From: an uncultured Aquimarina sp.
GTDB lineage: Bacteria > Bacteroidota > Bacteroidia > Flavobacteriales > Flavobacteriaceae
Direction: 5' to 3'
Assembly (NCBI GenBank): GCA_947496555.1
Contig: CANMDH010000006.1
Span: forward strand, 83,785 to 147,784
Length of the DNA: 64,000 bases
In this document: one piece after another, positions 8,501 through 17,387 of the stretch
How positions within the stretch are numbered: the stretch's first letter is position 1
Layout: each line of letters opens with the position of its first letter
Position numbers and translations under genes: made by a program
The notes under the pieces: generated by a model
Seen by the model: only the letters and a program-made list of their open reading frames with translations
Told to the model about the DNA's origin: nothing
The model's database searches: none

Positions 8501-10279
8501 TTAGATTTTATATCGGTTTTCACCAATAAAATGAGATGCAATGTTTCTTCGCAGCCTAATAAGGTTGTTTACCGGAAGCTCTAATAATGTATTAATTGCT
8601 TTAACAGTCATTAAAGCTGTATCTCCTTCAGCAGCAGCAAAAATAATTTCTTTTACCGCGACCTTAATAAGGTCGGCAGACTCATTCATGAGCACCATCG
8701 AAATGGCTTCTCGAACCTCTTTGTCTTGTTCATTAGACTTAAGCGTTCTTAGAATTACTGCTTCAAGCATATATATCTGTGAAATGATATCTGAAAGACG
8801 TGATAATACTTCCTGTTCTTCCTGTATCTCTTGCTGAAACTTTTGCATTGCTCGACCACTTACTAATATAGCTGCCTTCTTACAATTGCCTAGAAAATCA
8901 AGAGCGAATTCTTTGAAGGGTTTATTACTATCCGCAGGGTTTAGATTTCCTGATTGTAACTCCTGAAAAGCTTCTATAGCGGCCTGCATTAATGGTAATT
9001 TTCCTTTCAATGCATATTTCAATATGGTGCCGGGTATTACCAGACGATTAATTTCGTTGGTCCCTTCGTAGATTCTATTACCTCTGATATTTCGGTAATG
9101 CATCGAAATTTCACTTTCACCAGAAAAGCCCATCCCACCATGTATCTGCAAGGCTTCATCCACCACATATTGTTCTACTTCGGATCCAAATACTTTGATG
9201 ATTGAACATTCTGTAGCAAATTCCTGTGCTACTTGCTGCTTTGCTTTCAAAGGATCTACTCCCTCTGCAATGAACTCATCAAACAGATTATCCATATCAC
9301 CGCCTAATCGATTCCATCCCGACTCCAAAGCATAGATATTGGTGGCCATCTTGGCAATTTTTTCCTGAATCGCTCCAAACGAAGCAATCGGTTTTTTGAA
9401 TTGTACTCTTTGATTTGCATACTGAACTCCCAAATTAAAAGCTCGCTTCGAAATTGCTGACCCGGCTACGCCGATCATCAATCGCCCCATATTTAGAGCA
9501 TTCATTGCAATCTTGAATCCCTTGTTTCTTTCGCCTAAGAGATTCTCTACGGGAACTTTTACATTTTCAAAAAACACTTGGCGGGTAGAGGATCCATGAA
9601 TCCCTAATTTACTTTCTTCAACTCCTAATTGTACGCCCCATTCTTTTTCGACAACCAAGCAGGATAAATTTTCGTCATCTTCAATTTTACAGAACACCGA
9701 AAAAATATCGGCAAAACCAGCATTGGTAATCCACATTTTTTGACCATTCAGGATATAATGTTTTCCATCTTCGCTTAGGGTAGCTTTCGTTTTTCCTGAA
9801 TTTGCATCAGAACCTGCTCCGGGTTCTGTTAAACAGTAGGAACATTTTAGTTTTCCAGACATAATCCCACCCAGATATTTTTCTTTTTGTGCTTGGGTGC
9901 CATAGAACATAATTGTATTGACTCCCAGCCCTCTTTGTACTCCTAAGGTTTGAGAAAAAGAAAAACTATCAGACATTACTTCGGAAGCTGCAAGATCAGT
10001 TTTTATATCACAACCCATACCGCCGATGCTTTCAGGGGCAGAAATTGCCAGAAAGCCTAATTCACCGAGTTTTTCTAGTTTTTCTGGTGCTATTTTGGTC
10101 CCTTCTTTACTATCAAAAGCCTCTCTTAGGGGTTCAATTTCTTTATTGATAAAATCACGAATGGCATCCCGAAGCATTTGATGTTCCTCGGTATAGTCCT
10201 CGGGCGTAAAAACAGCATCTGAATCACTGGTTTTGATTAAAAATTCGCCACCTTTAATTGTTGTTAGCTTTGGTTCCAT
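8501..10279 (-). CDS. Acyl-CoA dehydrogenase, long VLCAD/ACAD9-like form
   Basis: A 592-aa flavoprotein oxidising acyl-CoA to 2-enoyl-CoA. The dehydrogenase core has YCLTEPGAGSDANSGK, YILNGQKMWITNAGFAD, RVQFKKPIASFGAIQ and IHGGMGFSGESEI, and YEGTNEINRL carries the Glu expected to be the catalytic base. About 150 further residues form a helical C-terminal extension, as in the very-long-chain and mitochondrial ACAD9-type enzymes, so long or branched chains are likely substrates. It is cotranscribed with the ACAD-SCP2 fusion downstream (12 bases) and the SDR upstream (4 bases). Confidence 0.94.
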   Translation of the reverse strand: MEPKLTTIKGGEFLIKTSDSDAVFTPEDYTEEHQMLRDAIRDFINKEIEPLREAFDSKEGTKIAPEKLEKLGELGFLAISAPESIGGMGCDIKTDLAASEVMSDSFSFSQTLGVQRGLGVNTIMFYGTQAQKEKYLGGIMSGKLKCSYCLTEPGAGSDANSGKTKATLSEDGKHYILNGQKMWITNAGFADIFSVFCKIEDDENLSCLVVEKEWGVQLGVEESKLGIHGSSTRQVFFENVKVPVENLLGERNKGFKIAMNALNMGRLMIGVAGSAISKRAFNLGVQYANQRVQFKKPIASFGAIQEKIAKMATNIYALESGWNRLGGDMDNLFDEFIAEGVDPLKAKQQVAQEFATECSIIKVFGSEVEQYVVDEALQIHGGMGFSGESEISMHYRNIRGNRIYEGTNEINRLVIPGTILKYALKGKLPLMQAAIEAFQELQSGNLNPADSNKPFKEFALDFLGNCKKAAILVSGRAMQKFQQEIQEEQEVLSRLSDIISQIYMLEAVILRTLKSNEQDKEVREAISMVLMNESADLIKVAVKEIIFAAAEGDTALMTVKAINTLLELPVNNLIRLRRNIASHFIGENRYKI

Positions 10280-10283
10280 AGGT

Positions 10284-11090
10284 TTAAGAGATAAATGATT
10301 TAAGCACTTTTGCCAAGCCCATCTTATCGAAACCTAAATGCTGAGCTCCATCTACAATGAGTGAAATTCCTGTAATATATGCTGCCATTGGGCTAGCGAG
10401 GAACGTTACAGCATTCGATACGTCTTCGACTTTACCAAAACGTTTTAAGGGAATCGCTTTTTGAGCTTCTTCAAACATATCTTGTATCTGAGGTGGATAA
10501 TTATCCAATCCGCTAGATTCTATAATTCCTGGTGCTACACAATTAATTCTGATATTGAAATCGCTCCATTCCATCGCAAGTGACTTGGTCAAATTCTCTA
10601 CTCCGGCTCTGGCTGCTCCAGTATGCGCCATCCCCGGGAAGCCGCGATATACTTCGGCAGTTATATTGACAATGACCCCTTGTTTTTGAGGAATAAAAAA
10701 AGCATTTGCCATTTCACGGATCATTGAAAAGGTTCCGTTAAGGTTGTTATTAATCACTGCATTCCAACCTTTGTCATTAATATATTCTGCCAAAGCCGGA
10801 AACTGGCCTCCTGCATTATTAACCAGAATATCTAGACGTTGATATTTTTCTTTGATCATATTGGCTAACGCCTGAATATCCTCCGTTTTCCGGATATCGC
10901 AGGGTTGATAGGAAAGTTCGCCATACTCACTTAATTCTTCAGCAGCGATTTTCAACTTATCCTCTTTACGAGAACATATAATCACCTTGGCGCCTAGCTG
11001 AAGGAAATCTTTTGCGATTTGAAATCCAATCCCAGATCTACCCCCGGTTACTAGTACAATCTTGTCTTTAAAAGTGTCTGATTTCAGCAT
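10284..11090 (-). CDS. SDR-family trans-2-enoyl-CoA reductase (PECR-like)
   Basis: A 268-aa short-chain dehydrogenase. The cofactor site is TGGRSGIG at residues 16-23, followed by CSRKEDK and VNNAGGQFPA. The usual Tyr-x-x-x-Lys box is replaced by a HTGAARAGVENLTKS segment. From memory this is the pattern of peroxisomal trans-2-enoyl-CoA reductase (PECR) and dienoyl-CoA reductases, with INCVAPGIIESSGLDNY after it. I infer NADPH-dependent reduction of an enoyl-CoA, removing unsaturation while a chain is degraded. The gene is packed between the BKACE gene (2-base gap) and the long acyl-CoA dehydrogenase. Confidence 0.85.
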   Translation of the reverse strand: MLKSDTFKDKIVLVTGGRSGIGFQIAKDFLQLGAKVIICSRKEDKLKIAAEELSEYGELSYQPCDIRKTEDIQALANMIKEKYQRLDILVNNAGGQFPALAEYINDKGWNAVINNNLNGTFSMIREMANAFFIPQKQGVIVNITAEVYRGFPGMAHTGAARAGVENLTKSLAMEWSDFNIRINCVAPGIIESSGLDNYPPQIQDMFEEAQKAIPLKRFGKVEDVSNAVTFLASPMAAYITGISLIVDGAQHLGFDKMGLAKVLKSFIS

Positions 11091-11092
11091 AA

Positions 11093-11962
11093 TTATGAAT
11101 TTACCTTTTTTGGAATGTTAAGCATTTGTCTTGCCTCTTCAATACTAGCAATTTCACGTCCGATCATTCTTGCCAATGATGCTCCTGCATCGACTAATTC
11201 GCCATTCGATTTAGCCATTTCACCATTGGGTAAATAGAAATTATCTTCTAGCCCGACTCTAAAATTACCTCCCATCGCTGCGGCAATGGCAGAAAGTTGC
11301 CATTGTTTACGGCTAATCACTATAGATTGCCAGAAAGCGCCTTCGGGGATTTGTTTAATTTGGTGAATTAGGTTTTCGGCTGTCGCCGGAATTCCGCCCA
11401 TCACCCCCATCACCAAGCTATAACATGCATTATCTGGAAGCAATCCCATTGCCCTGAGCGGCTCTGCATTTCTAATGTGCCCAGTATCAAAGCACTCCAT
11501 TTCAGGACAAATATCATTTTCATTCATGGTTTTAACTACTTTGATCATATCATCAAAAGAGTTTTCAAAAACACCGTTCCATATAAATTGCTTAGCACTT
11601 TTTGAGAAAATAGCATAGTTCATACTCCCCATATTAAATGCCGCCATATCTGGTTTTGTAGCTGGTAAATGCTTCAGCCTATCTTCGATAGAAAGACCGA
11701 TGGCTCCTGTGGAATAATTAATAATTACATTGGGACAATGTTTGCGAACCTCAGCCGTGATTTGCTCAAACACTTCGGTTCTCCAGCTTGGCATTCCGTT
11801 GTCCTCACGTGCATGAATATGAACAATCGAAGCCCCGGCATCAACAGCTCGTTTTGCCTCTAGCCCTAACTCTTCTGGCGTATAAGGGATATCAGGGCAA
11901 TGCGATCTATTGGTAGCTGCACCGGTAAGTGCTGCCGAAAGAATCATCTTTTTAAAAGCCAT
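11093..11962 (-). CDS. BKACE family beta-keto acid cleavage enzyme
   Basis: A 289-aa TIM-barrel protein of the family whose founder is 3-keto-5-aminohexanoate cleavage enzyme. The N-terminal LSAALTGAATNR and the metal-binding VHIHARE (His-x-His) are diagnostic, with the later strands INYSTGAIG, MNYAIFSK and MECFDTGH and the segment RVGLEDNFYLPNGEMAKSN. Known members condense a beta-keto acid with acetyl-CoA and cleave it to acetoacetate and a new acyl-CoA. The actual substrate here is unknown; the neighbours suggest a beta-keto compound produced during branched acyl-CoA breakdown. Downstream genes follow without gaps; a 210-base gap with a long palindrome lies upstream. Confidence 0.93.
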   Translation of the reverse strand: MAFKKMILSAALTGAATNRSHCPDIPYTPEELGLEAKRAVDAGASIVHIHAREDNGMPSWRTEVFEQITAEVRKHCPNVIINYSTGAIGLSIEDRLKHLPATKPDMAAFNMGSMNYAIFSKSAKQFIWNGVFENSFDDMIKVVKTMNENDICPEMECFDTGHIRNAEPLRAMGLLPDNACYSLVMGVMGGIPATAENLIHQIKQIPEGAFWQSIVISRKQWQLSAIAAAMGGNFRVGLEDNFYLPNGEMAKSNGELVDAGASLARMIGREIASIEEARQMLNIPKKVNS

Positions 11963-11980
11963 ATATTTTTAATTTTTTAT

Positions 11981-12160
11981 GCTCTAGTTTATTATAGTGT
12001 TGATAAAAAAAGTAATGCATTCAATTCATTGAACGGGTTTCATCCTATCCTAAATCCTTTCCAAAGGAAAGGACTTTTAACTACCTTCCCTCTGGGAAGG
12101 GTTGGGGATGGGATGGAGTATACATTAGTTAAAATTATCAACACTATAATAAACTAGAGC
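11981..12160. repeat. 180-bp MITE-like palindromic element
   Basis: Perfect 26-bp terminal inverted repeats (11981-12006 and 12135-12160, core CTAGTTTATTATAGTGTT) enclose 128 bp. The inside holds two oppositely oriented copies of an extragenic palindrome: 12041-12073, with TCCTTTCC/GGAAAGGA stems around AAA, and 12084-12116, with CCTTCCC/GGGAAGG around TCT. No reading frame is present. It interrupts the catabolic cluster between the enoyl-CoA hydratase and BKACE genes, and transcribed as RNA would fold into one long hairpin with two internal ones. Confidence 0.85.
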
Positions 12161-12172
12161 CATTTTTTTGTT

Positions 12173-12991
12173 TTATTCTCCTGTCCAGACAGGTTTTCTT
12201 TTTTGTTTGAAAGCCATTAAGCCTTCCTGACCATCTTTAGAACCTACCGTTTTTTGCAACATCTGCATTAAATATTGATGTTTGGATGCTTGTTGGTTTA
12301 TGGTATCCAATGCTTCCAAACCAAGTCTGATTGCTGTTGGAGAGTTTTCTTTGATATCATCCAACAATCCATTAATTGTTTTTTCAATTGCCTCAGAAGT
12401 AACTACATGAGTCACTAAACCGTGATTCTTAGCCTCGGTTACTTCCATATTGTATCCTCTAATGCACCAATCGACGACAATTCGTTTTGGCATCACTTCG
12501 AACAAAGCTGCCATTACCTGAAACGGGAACAATCCTCTTTTTACCTCGGGTAACCCCAGCACTACATCTTTGGCACATACCACATAATTGGCTCCTGCAA
12601 GGAAGAAAAAACCTCCGGCCAGTACATTTCCTTCAACTTTGGTAATAATGGGTTTATGGACTTTGTTGAAAAGCTCACCTATCAATATTTCTTCTTTAGA
12701 TTGAGGTATTGATGACTCAAATTCTCCAACCATTCCCATAAAAGCTTTCAGATCGGCCCCTGCACAAAACACATCACCATTAGCTTCTATCACAATGGCC
12801 CAGATGTCATTGGTTTGCTTAGCAAATTGCATAGCGAATGCTATTTCCTGTACCATATGTGGGTGTATTGCATTTTTCTTCTCGGGTCTATCCAGTGTTA
12901 AGGTCATGACATGATCTTCTACCTTCAACTTAATAAAGGCGAATTTTTGATCCAGTGCATTCTTAATTAGTGTGCTATCAAAAAAATCCAT
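12173..12991 (-). CDS. Enoyl-CoA hydratase/isomerase family protein
   Basis: A 272-aa crotonase-fold protein. It has the CoA-binding and oxyanion segments MTLTLDRPEKKNAIHP, DVFCAGADLKAFMG and VLAGGFFFLAGANYVVC, and LGLPEVKRGLFPFQ after them. In place of the usual catalytic acid pair it shows PEVKRG, which fits a hydratase acting on a 3-methylglutaconyl-like product of a carboxylase, but that is inference. It starts 2 bases after the biotin-subunit gene, so the two are almost certainly cotranscribed. Confidence 0.9.
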   Translation of the reverse strand: MDFFDSTLIKNALDQKFAFIKLKVEDHVMTLTLDRPEKKNAIHPHMVQEIAFAMQFAKQTNDIWAIVIEANGDVFCAGADLKAFMGMVGEFESSIPQSKEEILIGELFNKVHKPIITKVEGNVLAGGFFFLAGANYVVCAKDVVLGLPEVKRGLFPFQVMAALFEVMPKRIVVDWCIRGYNMEVTEAKNHGLVTHVVTSEAIEKTINGLLDDIKENSPTAIRLGLEALDTINQQASKHQYLMQMLQKTVGSKDGQEGLMAFKQKRKPVWTGE

Positions 12992-12993
12992 GG

Positions 12994-14979
12994 TTATTGT
13001 TCGTTAACTTTTAATAATAAAAATCCGGCCTCGACATTATGGCCTTCTTCTACATACACTTCTTCTACCACACCATCTCGATGGGCTACCAAAATGTTCT
13101 CCATTTTCATTGACGAGATCACGATTAGCGGATCTCCTTCTTTAACCTTATCTCCTGGCGCAATATTAATTTTAACTACTTGTGACGGTATTGGGGATTC
13201 ATATCCACCATTCACTATTTCTTTTTCTTTTACTGGGAAACGGTCTTGTTGGGTAAGCTTTATATTTCCAATGCTCGCAGAATGCACAAAAAAATCACTT
13301 TCAACTTGAATTATAGAATACTCTTTTTGCAATCCATTGATATCAATCCGAATACTATCCAGATCGACTTTGATGATTGATGCTTCGAGATCTTTTTCTT
13401 CAATTATAAATAAAAAATGTTTGTCATCCGATTTGTACTTAACTGTAAGTATCCGATCTGTTATGAGAAAGATTTCCTTCTGAAATTCATAAAAATTGTT
13501 TCTCCACCCCGAGGGAAGACTACGTAACGCTTTTCTTGATCGTTCTCTTTGATTCCAGGCATACAAAGTTGCCGCTACTAAAGCTTCTTCAATACTGCCA
13601 TCTGTTCCATTATCTATTTCAGATAAGTTGATGTTGTTGTCAATAAAATGTGTATCATATTTTCCGTTTCTGAAATCCTTATGCTTCAGTAATGTCTTCA
13701 GAAAAGGTAAATTGGTCACAGTTCCCTGGCAGATTAAATGCTGCAGTACATATCTTAGTTTTGATTGTGCTTCATACCTATTGGCTCCTTTTACGATGAT
13801 TTTGGCGATCATTGGATCGTAGAACATAGAAATCTCAGACCCAGATTCGATAGCAGATTCTACACGAAGCCCATCAACACTTGGAAATATGAATTTATGA
13901 ACCGTTCCAGTTACTGGTGCAAAGTCGTTGGTTGCATCCTCGGCATACAAACGAGCTTCGATGGCATACCCATCACTTTTTATATCTTCTTGTTTGATCT
14001 GTAATGGAAGCCCTTGTGCCGATTCTATTTGCATTTGTACCAGATCCAGTCCAGTAATCTCCTCAGTGACCGGGTGCTCAACTTGAAGCCTGGTATTGAC
14101 TTCGAGGAAGTAAAAATCCCTTGTTTTTTCATCAAAAATAAACTCTACAGTTCCTGCATTGTCATAATCCAATGCTTTGGCTGCCAAGAGGGCCGCATCG
14201 CCCATTTTTTTCCTTAGCTCTTCAGTTATTACAGGAGAAGGGCTTTCTTCGATCACTTTTTGATATCGTCTCTGGATCGAACATTCTCTTTCGAGCAAAT
14301 GAATTACATTCCCTTGCTGATCCCCAAAAATTTGAAACTCGATATGTCTTCCGGATTCGATATATTTTTCGATTAACAATTCATCATCTCCAAACGCACT
14401 TTTTGCTTCTCGTTTGGCAGAAGTGATGGCTAATTCGATCTCTTTTTCTTCATGAACGATTCGCATTCCTTTTCCGCCACCACCCGCTGTTGCTTTTAGC
14501 AGTATCGGAAATCCAATTTTCAGAGCTTCGGCTTTTAATGTTGTACTGGATTGATCTTTTCCTCTATATCCGGGTATCACAGGAACATTGGATTGTTCCA
14601 TAATTTCTTTGGCTCGAGATTTGGATCCCATAGCTTTAATGGCCTCTGGTTTGGGACCAATAAAGATGATTCCTTCATCCCTGCAACGTTGGGCAAAAGC
14701 CGCATTTTCAGACAAAAAACCATACCCCGGATGTATTGCATCAGCTCCTGTTCTCTTAGCTGCTTCAATAATTTTATCTTGATCCAAATACGATTTTGCA
14801 GGTTCAGGATCTCCAATATCAATAGCCAGATCCGCTTGTTTTACAAAAGGAGCCTTTTTCTCAGCTTCAGAATACACCGCGACACTGGTTATACCCATTT
14901 TTTTGCAGGTACGAATTACCCTGGAAACAATTTCTCCCCGATTTGCTATTAGTATGGTATTGATACTTTTTACATTCAT
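12994..14979 (-). CDS. Acyl-CoA carboxylase, biotin carboxylase/BCCP (alpha) subunit
   Basis: A 661-aa subunit of a biotin-dependent acyl-CoA carboxylase. The biotin carboxylase part has ILIANRGEIVSRVIRTCKK at the N-terminus, an ATP-grasp with KATAGGGGKGMRIV, the segment ECSIQRRYQKVIEESPSP, and FLEVNTRLQVEHPVTE with the catalytic residues. A linking region follows, and the C-terminal biotinyl domain has the acceptor motif SSMKMENI near residue 630. With the beta subunit encoded 11 bases upstream it would carboxylate a branched enoyl-CoA (methylcrotonyl- or geranyl-CoA type) or a simple acyl-CoA; the sequence alone does not separate these. Confidence 0.95.
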   Translation of the reverse strand: MNVKSINTILIANRGEIVSRVIRTCKKMGITSVAVYSEAEKKAPFVKQADLAIDIGDPEPAKSYLDQDKIIEAAKRTGADAIHPGYGFLSENAAFAQRCRDEGIIFIGPKPEAIKAMGSKSRAKEIMEQSNVPVIPGYRGKDQSSTTLKAEALKIGFPILLKATAGGGGKGMRIVHEEKEIELAITSAKREAKSAFGDDELLIEKYIESGRHIEFQIFGDQQGNVIHLLERECSIQRRYQKVIEESPSPVITEELRKKMGDAALLAAKALDYDNAGTVEFIFDEKTRDFYFLEVNTRLQVEHPVTEEITGLDLVQMQIESAQGLPLQIKQEDIKSDGYAIEARLYAEDATNDFAPVTGTVHKFIFPSVDGLRVESAIESGSEISMFYDPMIAKIIVKGANRYEAQSKLRYVLQHLICQGTVTNLPFLKTLLKHKDFRNGKYDTHFIDNNINLSEIDNGTDGSIEEALVAATLYAWNQRERSRKALRSLPSGWRNNFYEFQKEIFLITDRILTVKYKSDDKHFLFIIEEKDLEASIIKVDLDSIRIDINGLQKEYSIIQVESDFFVHSASIGNIKLTQQDRFPVKEKEIVNGGYESPIPSQVVKINIAPGDKVKEGDPLIVISSMKMENILVAHRDGVVEEVYVEEGHNVEAGFLLLKVNEQ

Positions 14980-14990
14980 AAATATTCTAT

Positions 14991-16592
14991 TTAATGTCTC
15001 CAGACACCATAACTAGTTGTTCCTTTTATCTCTTGATTGTATAATACAGCCAAAGAAAAACCTATATAATTTCTCGTTTCTTTGGGGTTTATGATTCCGT
15101 CATCCCACAATTCTGAAGTAGAGTGCCATGCCGAAGATTTTGATTCTGCTTCTGCGATAAGCATGCTTTCTATCATTTTGGCTTGTTCTGCGTCATAGGG
15201 AATCCCTTTTGCCTTTGCCGAAGCTTTCTGAATGATATTCATTACCCCTGCCAACTGTTGCGACCCCATCACTCCAATTTTTGCATTGGGATACGAAAAA
15301 AGGAAATTAGGCTCATAGGATCTTCCATTCATACCATAATTACCTGCACCAAACGAAGAACCGATCATAAGCGTAATCGATGGTACTTTACTATTAGAAA
15401 CTGCGTTGATAAGTTTGGCACCGTTTTTAATAATCCCACCTTCTTCATATTCTTTACCTACCATATATCCTGTCGTATTTTGTAAGAATAGCAGCGGAAT
15501 GTTTTTCTGATTTGATAGTTGTATAAATTGTGCTCCTTTATTGGCAGATTCTGAAAATATAACTCCGTTATTGCCTAAAATACCCACCGGATATCCATGT
15601 ATTTTGGTCCAACCACAAACCATGGTGTTTCCATATTCCGATTTAAATTCAGAAAACTCTGATCCATCCGTAATTCGCATAATGAGTTCTCGTATATCAA
15701 AAGGAGTTTTGATATCTGTTGGTACAACACCCAAGATTTCATCTGCTGAAAATAAAGGCTCTTTGATAGGTAACTCTGGAATAAGATGCGGGTTGCTCTC
15801 CGGAATAAATTCCATAATCTCCCTGGCTATTCGAATGGCATCCAATTCGTCTTCGGCAAGATAATCTGAGACACCCGAAACACGACTATGCATTTCGGCT
15901 CCGCCGAGTTCTTCGTCGGTTGCAATTTCATTAGTGGCCATTTTTACAAGTGGCGGACCGGCTAGAAATACCTTTGCTGCTTGTTTTTGAAAGATGGCAT
16001 AATCAGACATTCCAGGCACATAGGCTCCGCCAGCGGTAGCATTCCCAAAAACTACGGATATGGTTGGGATCCCTAATTCTGATCTTCTGGTGATCTCTCT
16101 AAAGGCTTCTCCGCCGTAGTTAAAAATCTTGGCCTGGTCTGGAAGATTGGCACCTCCGCTTTCAACCAAATTTATAGAAGGAAGTTTACATTCTCTTGTA
16201 ATCTGCCCAATACGAAAGCCTTTGAAGACCGTTGCATAGTCTACGGATCCTCCTTTACGCGTACCCACGTTCGAATTGATCATACAAAGCTTTCCATGAA
16301 CCAATCCAATACCTGAAACATTAGTCCCACCCGCTCCGAAACCATTTTTATTTTGCATTCCGGCAAGCGGTAACAATTCCAGAAATGGGCTGTCTTTGTC
16401 TAGCACCAATTCGATACGTTCTCGAGCCAAAAGTTTTCCTCGGTTACGAGCTTTTTCGATTGACTTCTCTTTACCTTGAAAACGGCTTTCTTCGAGATGC
16501 TTATTCAGTTCTTCAACCAAAGTAAGCATCGCTTGTTTGTTTTCTTTAAACGTAGCGCTCGCGGTATTTATATTGCTCTGCAATGCTCTCAT
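14991..16592 (-). CDS. Acyl-CoA carboxylase, carboxyltransferase (beta) subunit
   Basis: A 533-aa carboxyltransferase of the methylcrotonyl/geranyl-CoA carboxylase type. Both crotonase-like halves are present: the N-terminal half with NRGKLLARERIELVLD, ESGGANLPDQ and FGNATAGGAYVPGMSDY, the C-terminal half with GILGNNGVIFSESANKGAQF, LFLQNTTGYMVG and IGSSFGAGNYGMNGR. The GNATAGGAYVPGMSDY stretch looks to me more like geranyl-CoA carboxylases than leucine-pathway enzymes (usually GSCTAGGAYVPAM), a memory-based hint only. Coupled to the SDR gene upstream by direct abutment and to the alpha subunit gene downstream by 11 bases. Confidence 0.94.
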   Translation of the reverse strand: MRALQSNINTASATFKENKQAMLTLVEELNKHLEESRFQGKEKSIEKARNRGKLLARERIELVLDKDSPFLELLPLAGMQNKNGFGAGGTNVSGIGLVHGKLCMINSNVGTRKGGSVDYATVFKGFRIGQITRECKLPSINLVESGGANLPDQAKIFNYGGEAFREITRRSELGIPTISVVFGNATAGGAYVPGMSDYAIFQKQAAKVFLAGPPLVKMATNEIATDEELGGAEMHSRVSGVSDYLAEDELDAIRIAREIMEFIPESNPHLIPELPIKEPLFSADEILGVVPTDIKTPFDIRELIMRITDGSEFSEFKSEYGNTMVCGWTKIHGYPVGILGNNGVIFSESANKGAQFIQLSNQKNIPLLFLQNTTGYMVGKEYEEGGIIKNGAKLINAVSNSKVPSITLMIGSSFGAGNYGMNGRSYEPNFLFSYPNAKIGVMGSQQLAGVMNIIQKASAKAKGIPYDAEQAKMIESMLIAEAESKSSAWHSTSELWDDGIINPKETRNYIGFSLAVLYNQEIKGTTSYGVWRH

Positions 16593-17387
16593 TTACTGTA
16601 TTTCTTTAGTTTCTCTTCTTACTAAAAATTGTTCAACCTTATACGGAATGAGTCCTGATATTCGATACAAAATCCTCATTTTCCATCCGCTAATGATAAA
16701 ATCTTTTCTTTTTAGGAACCCTTTCCAGATATCTTTGGCCACTTCTTCTGCGGTGGTAGTTGCCAGACCGTCAAAGGTTTTCACTTTTTCCATGCCATTG
16801 GTTTTTTTGAATGTGGTATCCCTAATAGCAGCAGGGCACACACATATTACTTTTACCTTGGATCCTTGAATTTTTAGTTCTTCATTAAGGCTTCTGCTAA
16901 AATGATTGACAAATGCCTTGGTTGCACCATACGTACCTAATTTTGGAGTAGGCTGAAACGAGCTATTAGAGCTTATATTAATGATGGTTCCTTCATTTTG
17001 ATTGACCATATCTTTTAAAAAAAGACGGGTCATTTTGTATACGTTTACTAAATTCAGGCTTATCATATTCAACTCCTTCTCCAGATTGATTTCGTTTATA
17101 AACCCATAGGTACCAAAACCTGCATTGTTTATAAGTACATCAACTTCCCAGTTGTTTTCTTGCACCCAGTTATATACTTTTTGAGCAGCTTCGGGTATCG
17201 ATAAATCCATAACCAGCGCTTCAACCTGGCAGTTGTTAATTTCGGTTTGTAGTTGCTTTTTGGCCGTTTCAATTTCATTTTTCAACAAAGAAACCCATAG
17301 CAAATGATATCCATTTCTGGCAAAATACCTCGAAACGGTATAACCAATTCCGCTAGAACCTCCCGTTATTAAGACTGTTTTACTCAT
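16593..17387 (-). CDS. Short-chain dehydrogenase/reductase
   Basis: A 264-aa classical SDR with cofactor motif TGGSSGIG at residues 8-15, NNAGFGTYG, NISSNSSF (catalytic Ser region) and the YGATKAF box with catalytic Tyr and Lys. It likely oxidises or reduces a hydroxyacyl or ketoacyl intermediate of the cluster; specificity is not evident. The start overlaps the stop of the ligase gene by 4 bases (17384-17387), which shows translational coupling. Confidence 0.9.
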   Translation of the reverse strand: MSKTVLITGGSSGIGYTVSRYFARNGYHLLWVSLLKNEIETAKKQLQTEINNCQVEALVMDLSIPEAAQKVYNWVQENNWEVDVLINNAGFGTYGFINEINLEKELNMISLNLVNVYKMTRLFLKDMVNQNEGTIINISSNSSFQPTPKLGTYGATKAFVNHFSRSLNEELKIQGSKVKVICVCPAAIRDTTFKKTNGMEKVKTFDGLATTTAEEVAKDIWKGFLKRKDFIISGWKMRILYRISGLIPYKVEQFLVRRETKEIQ

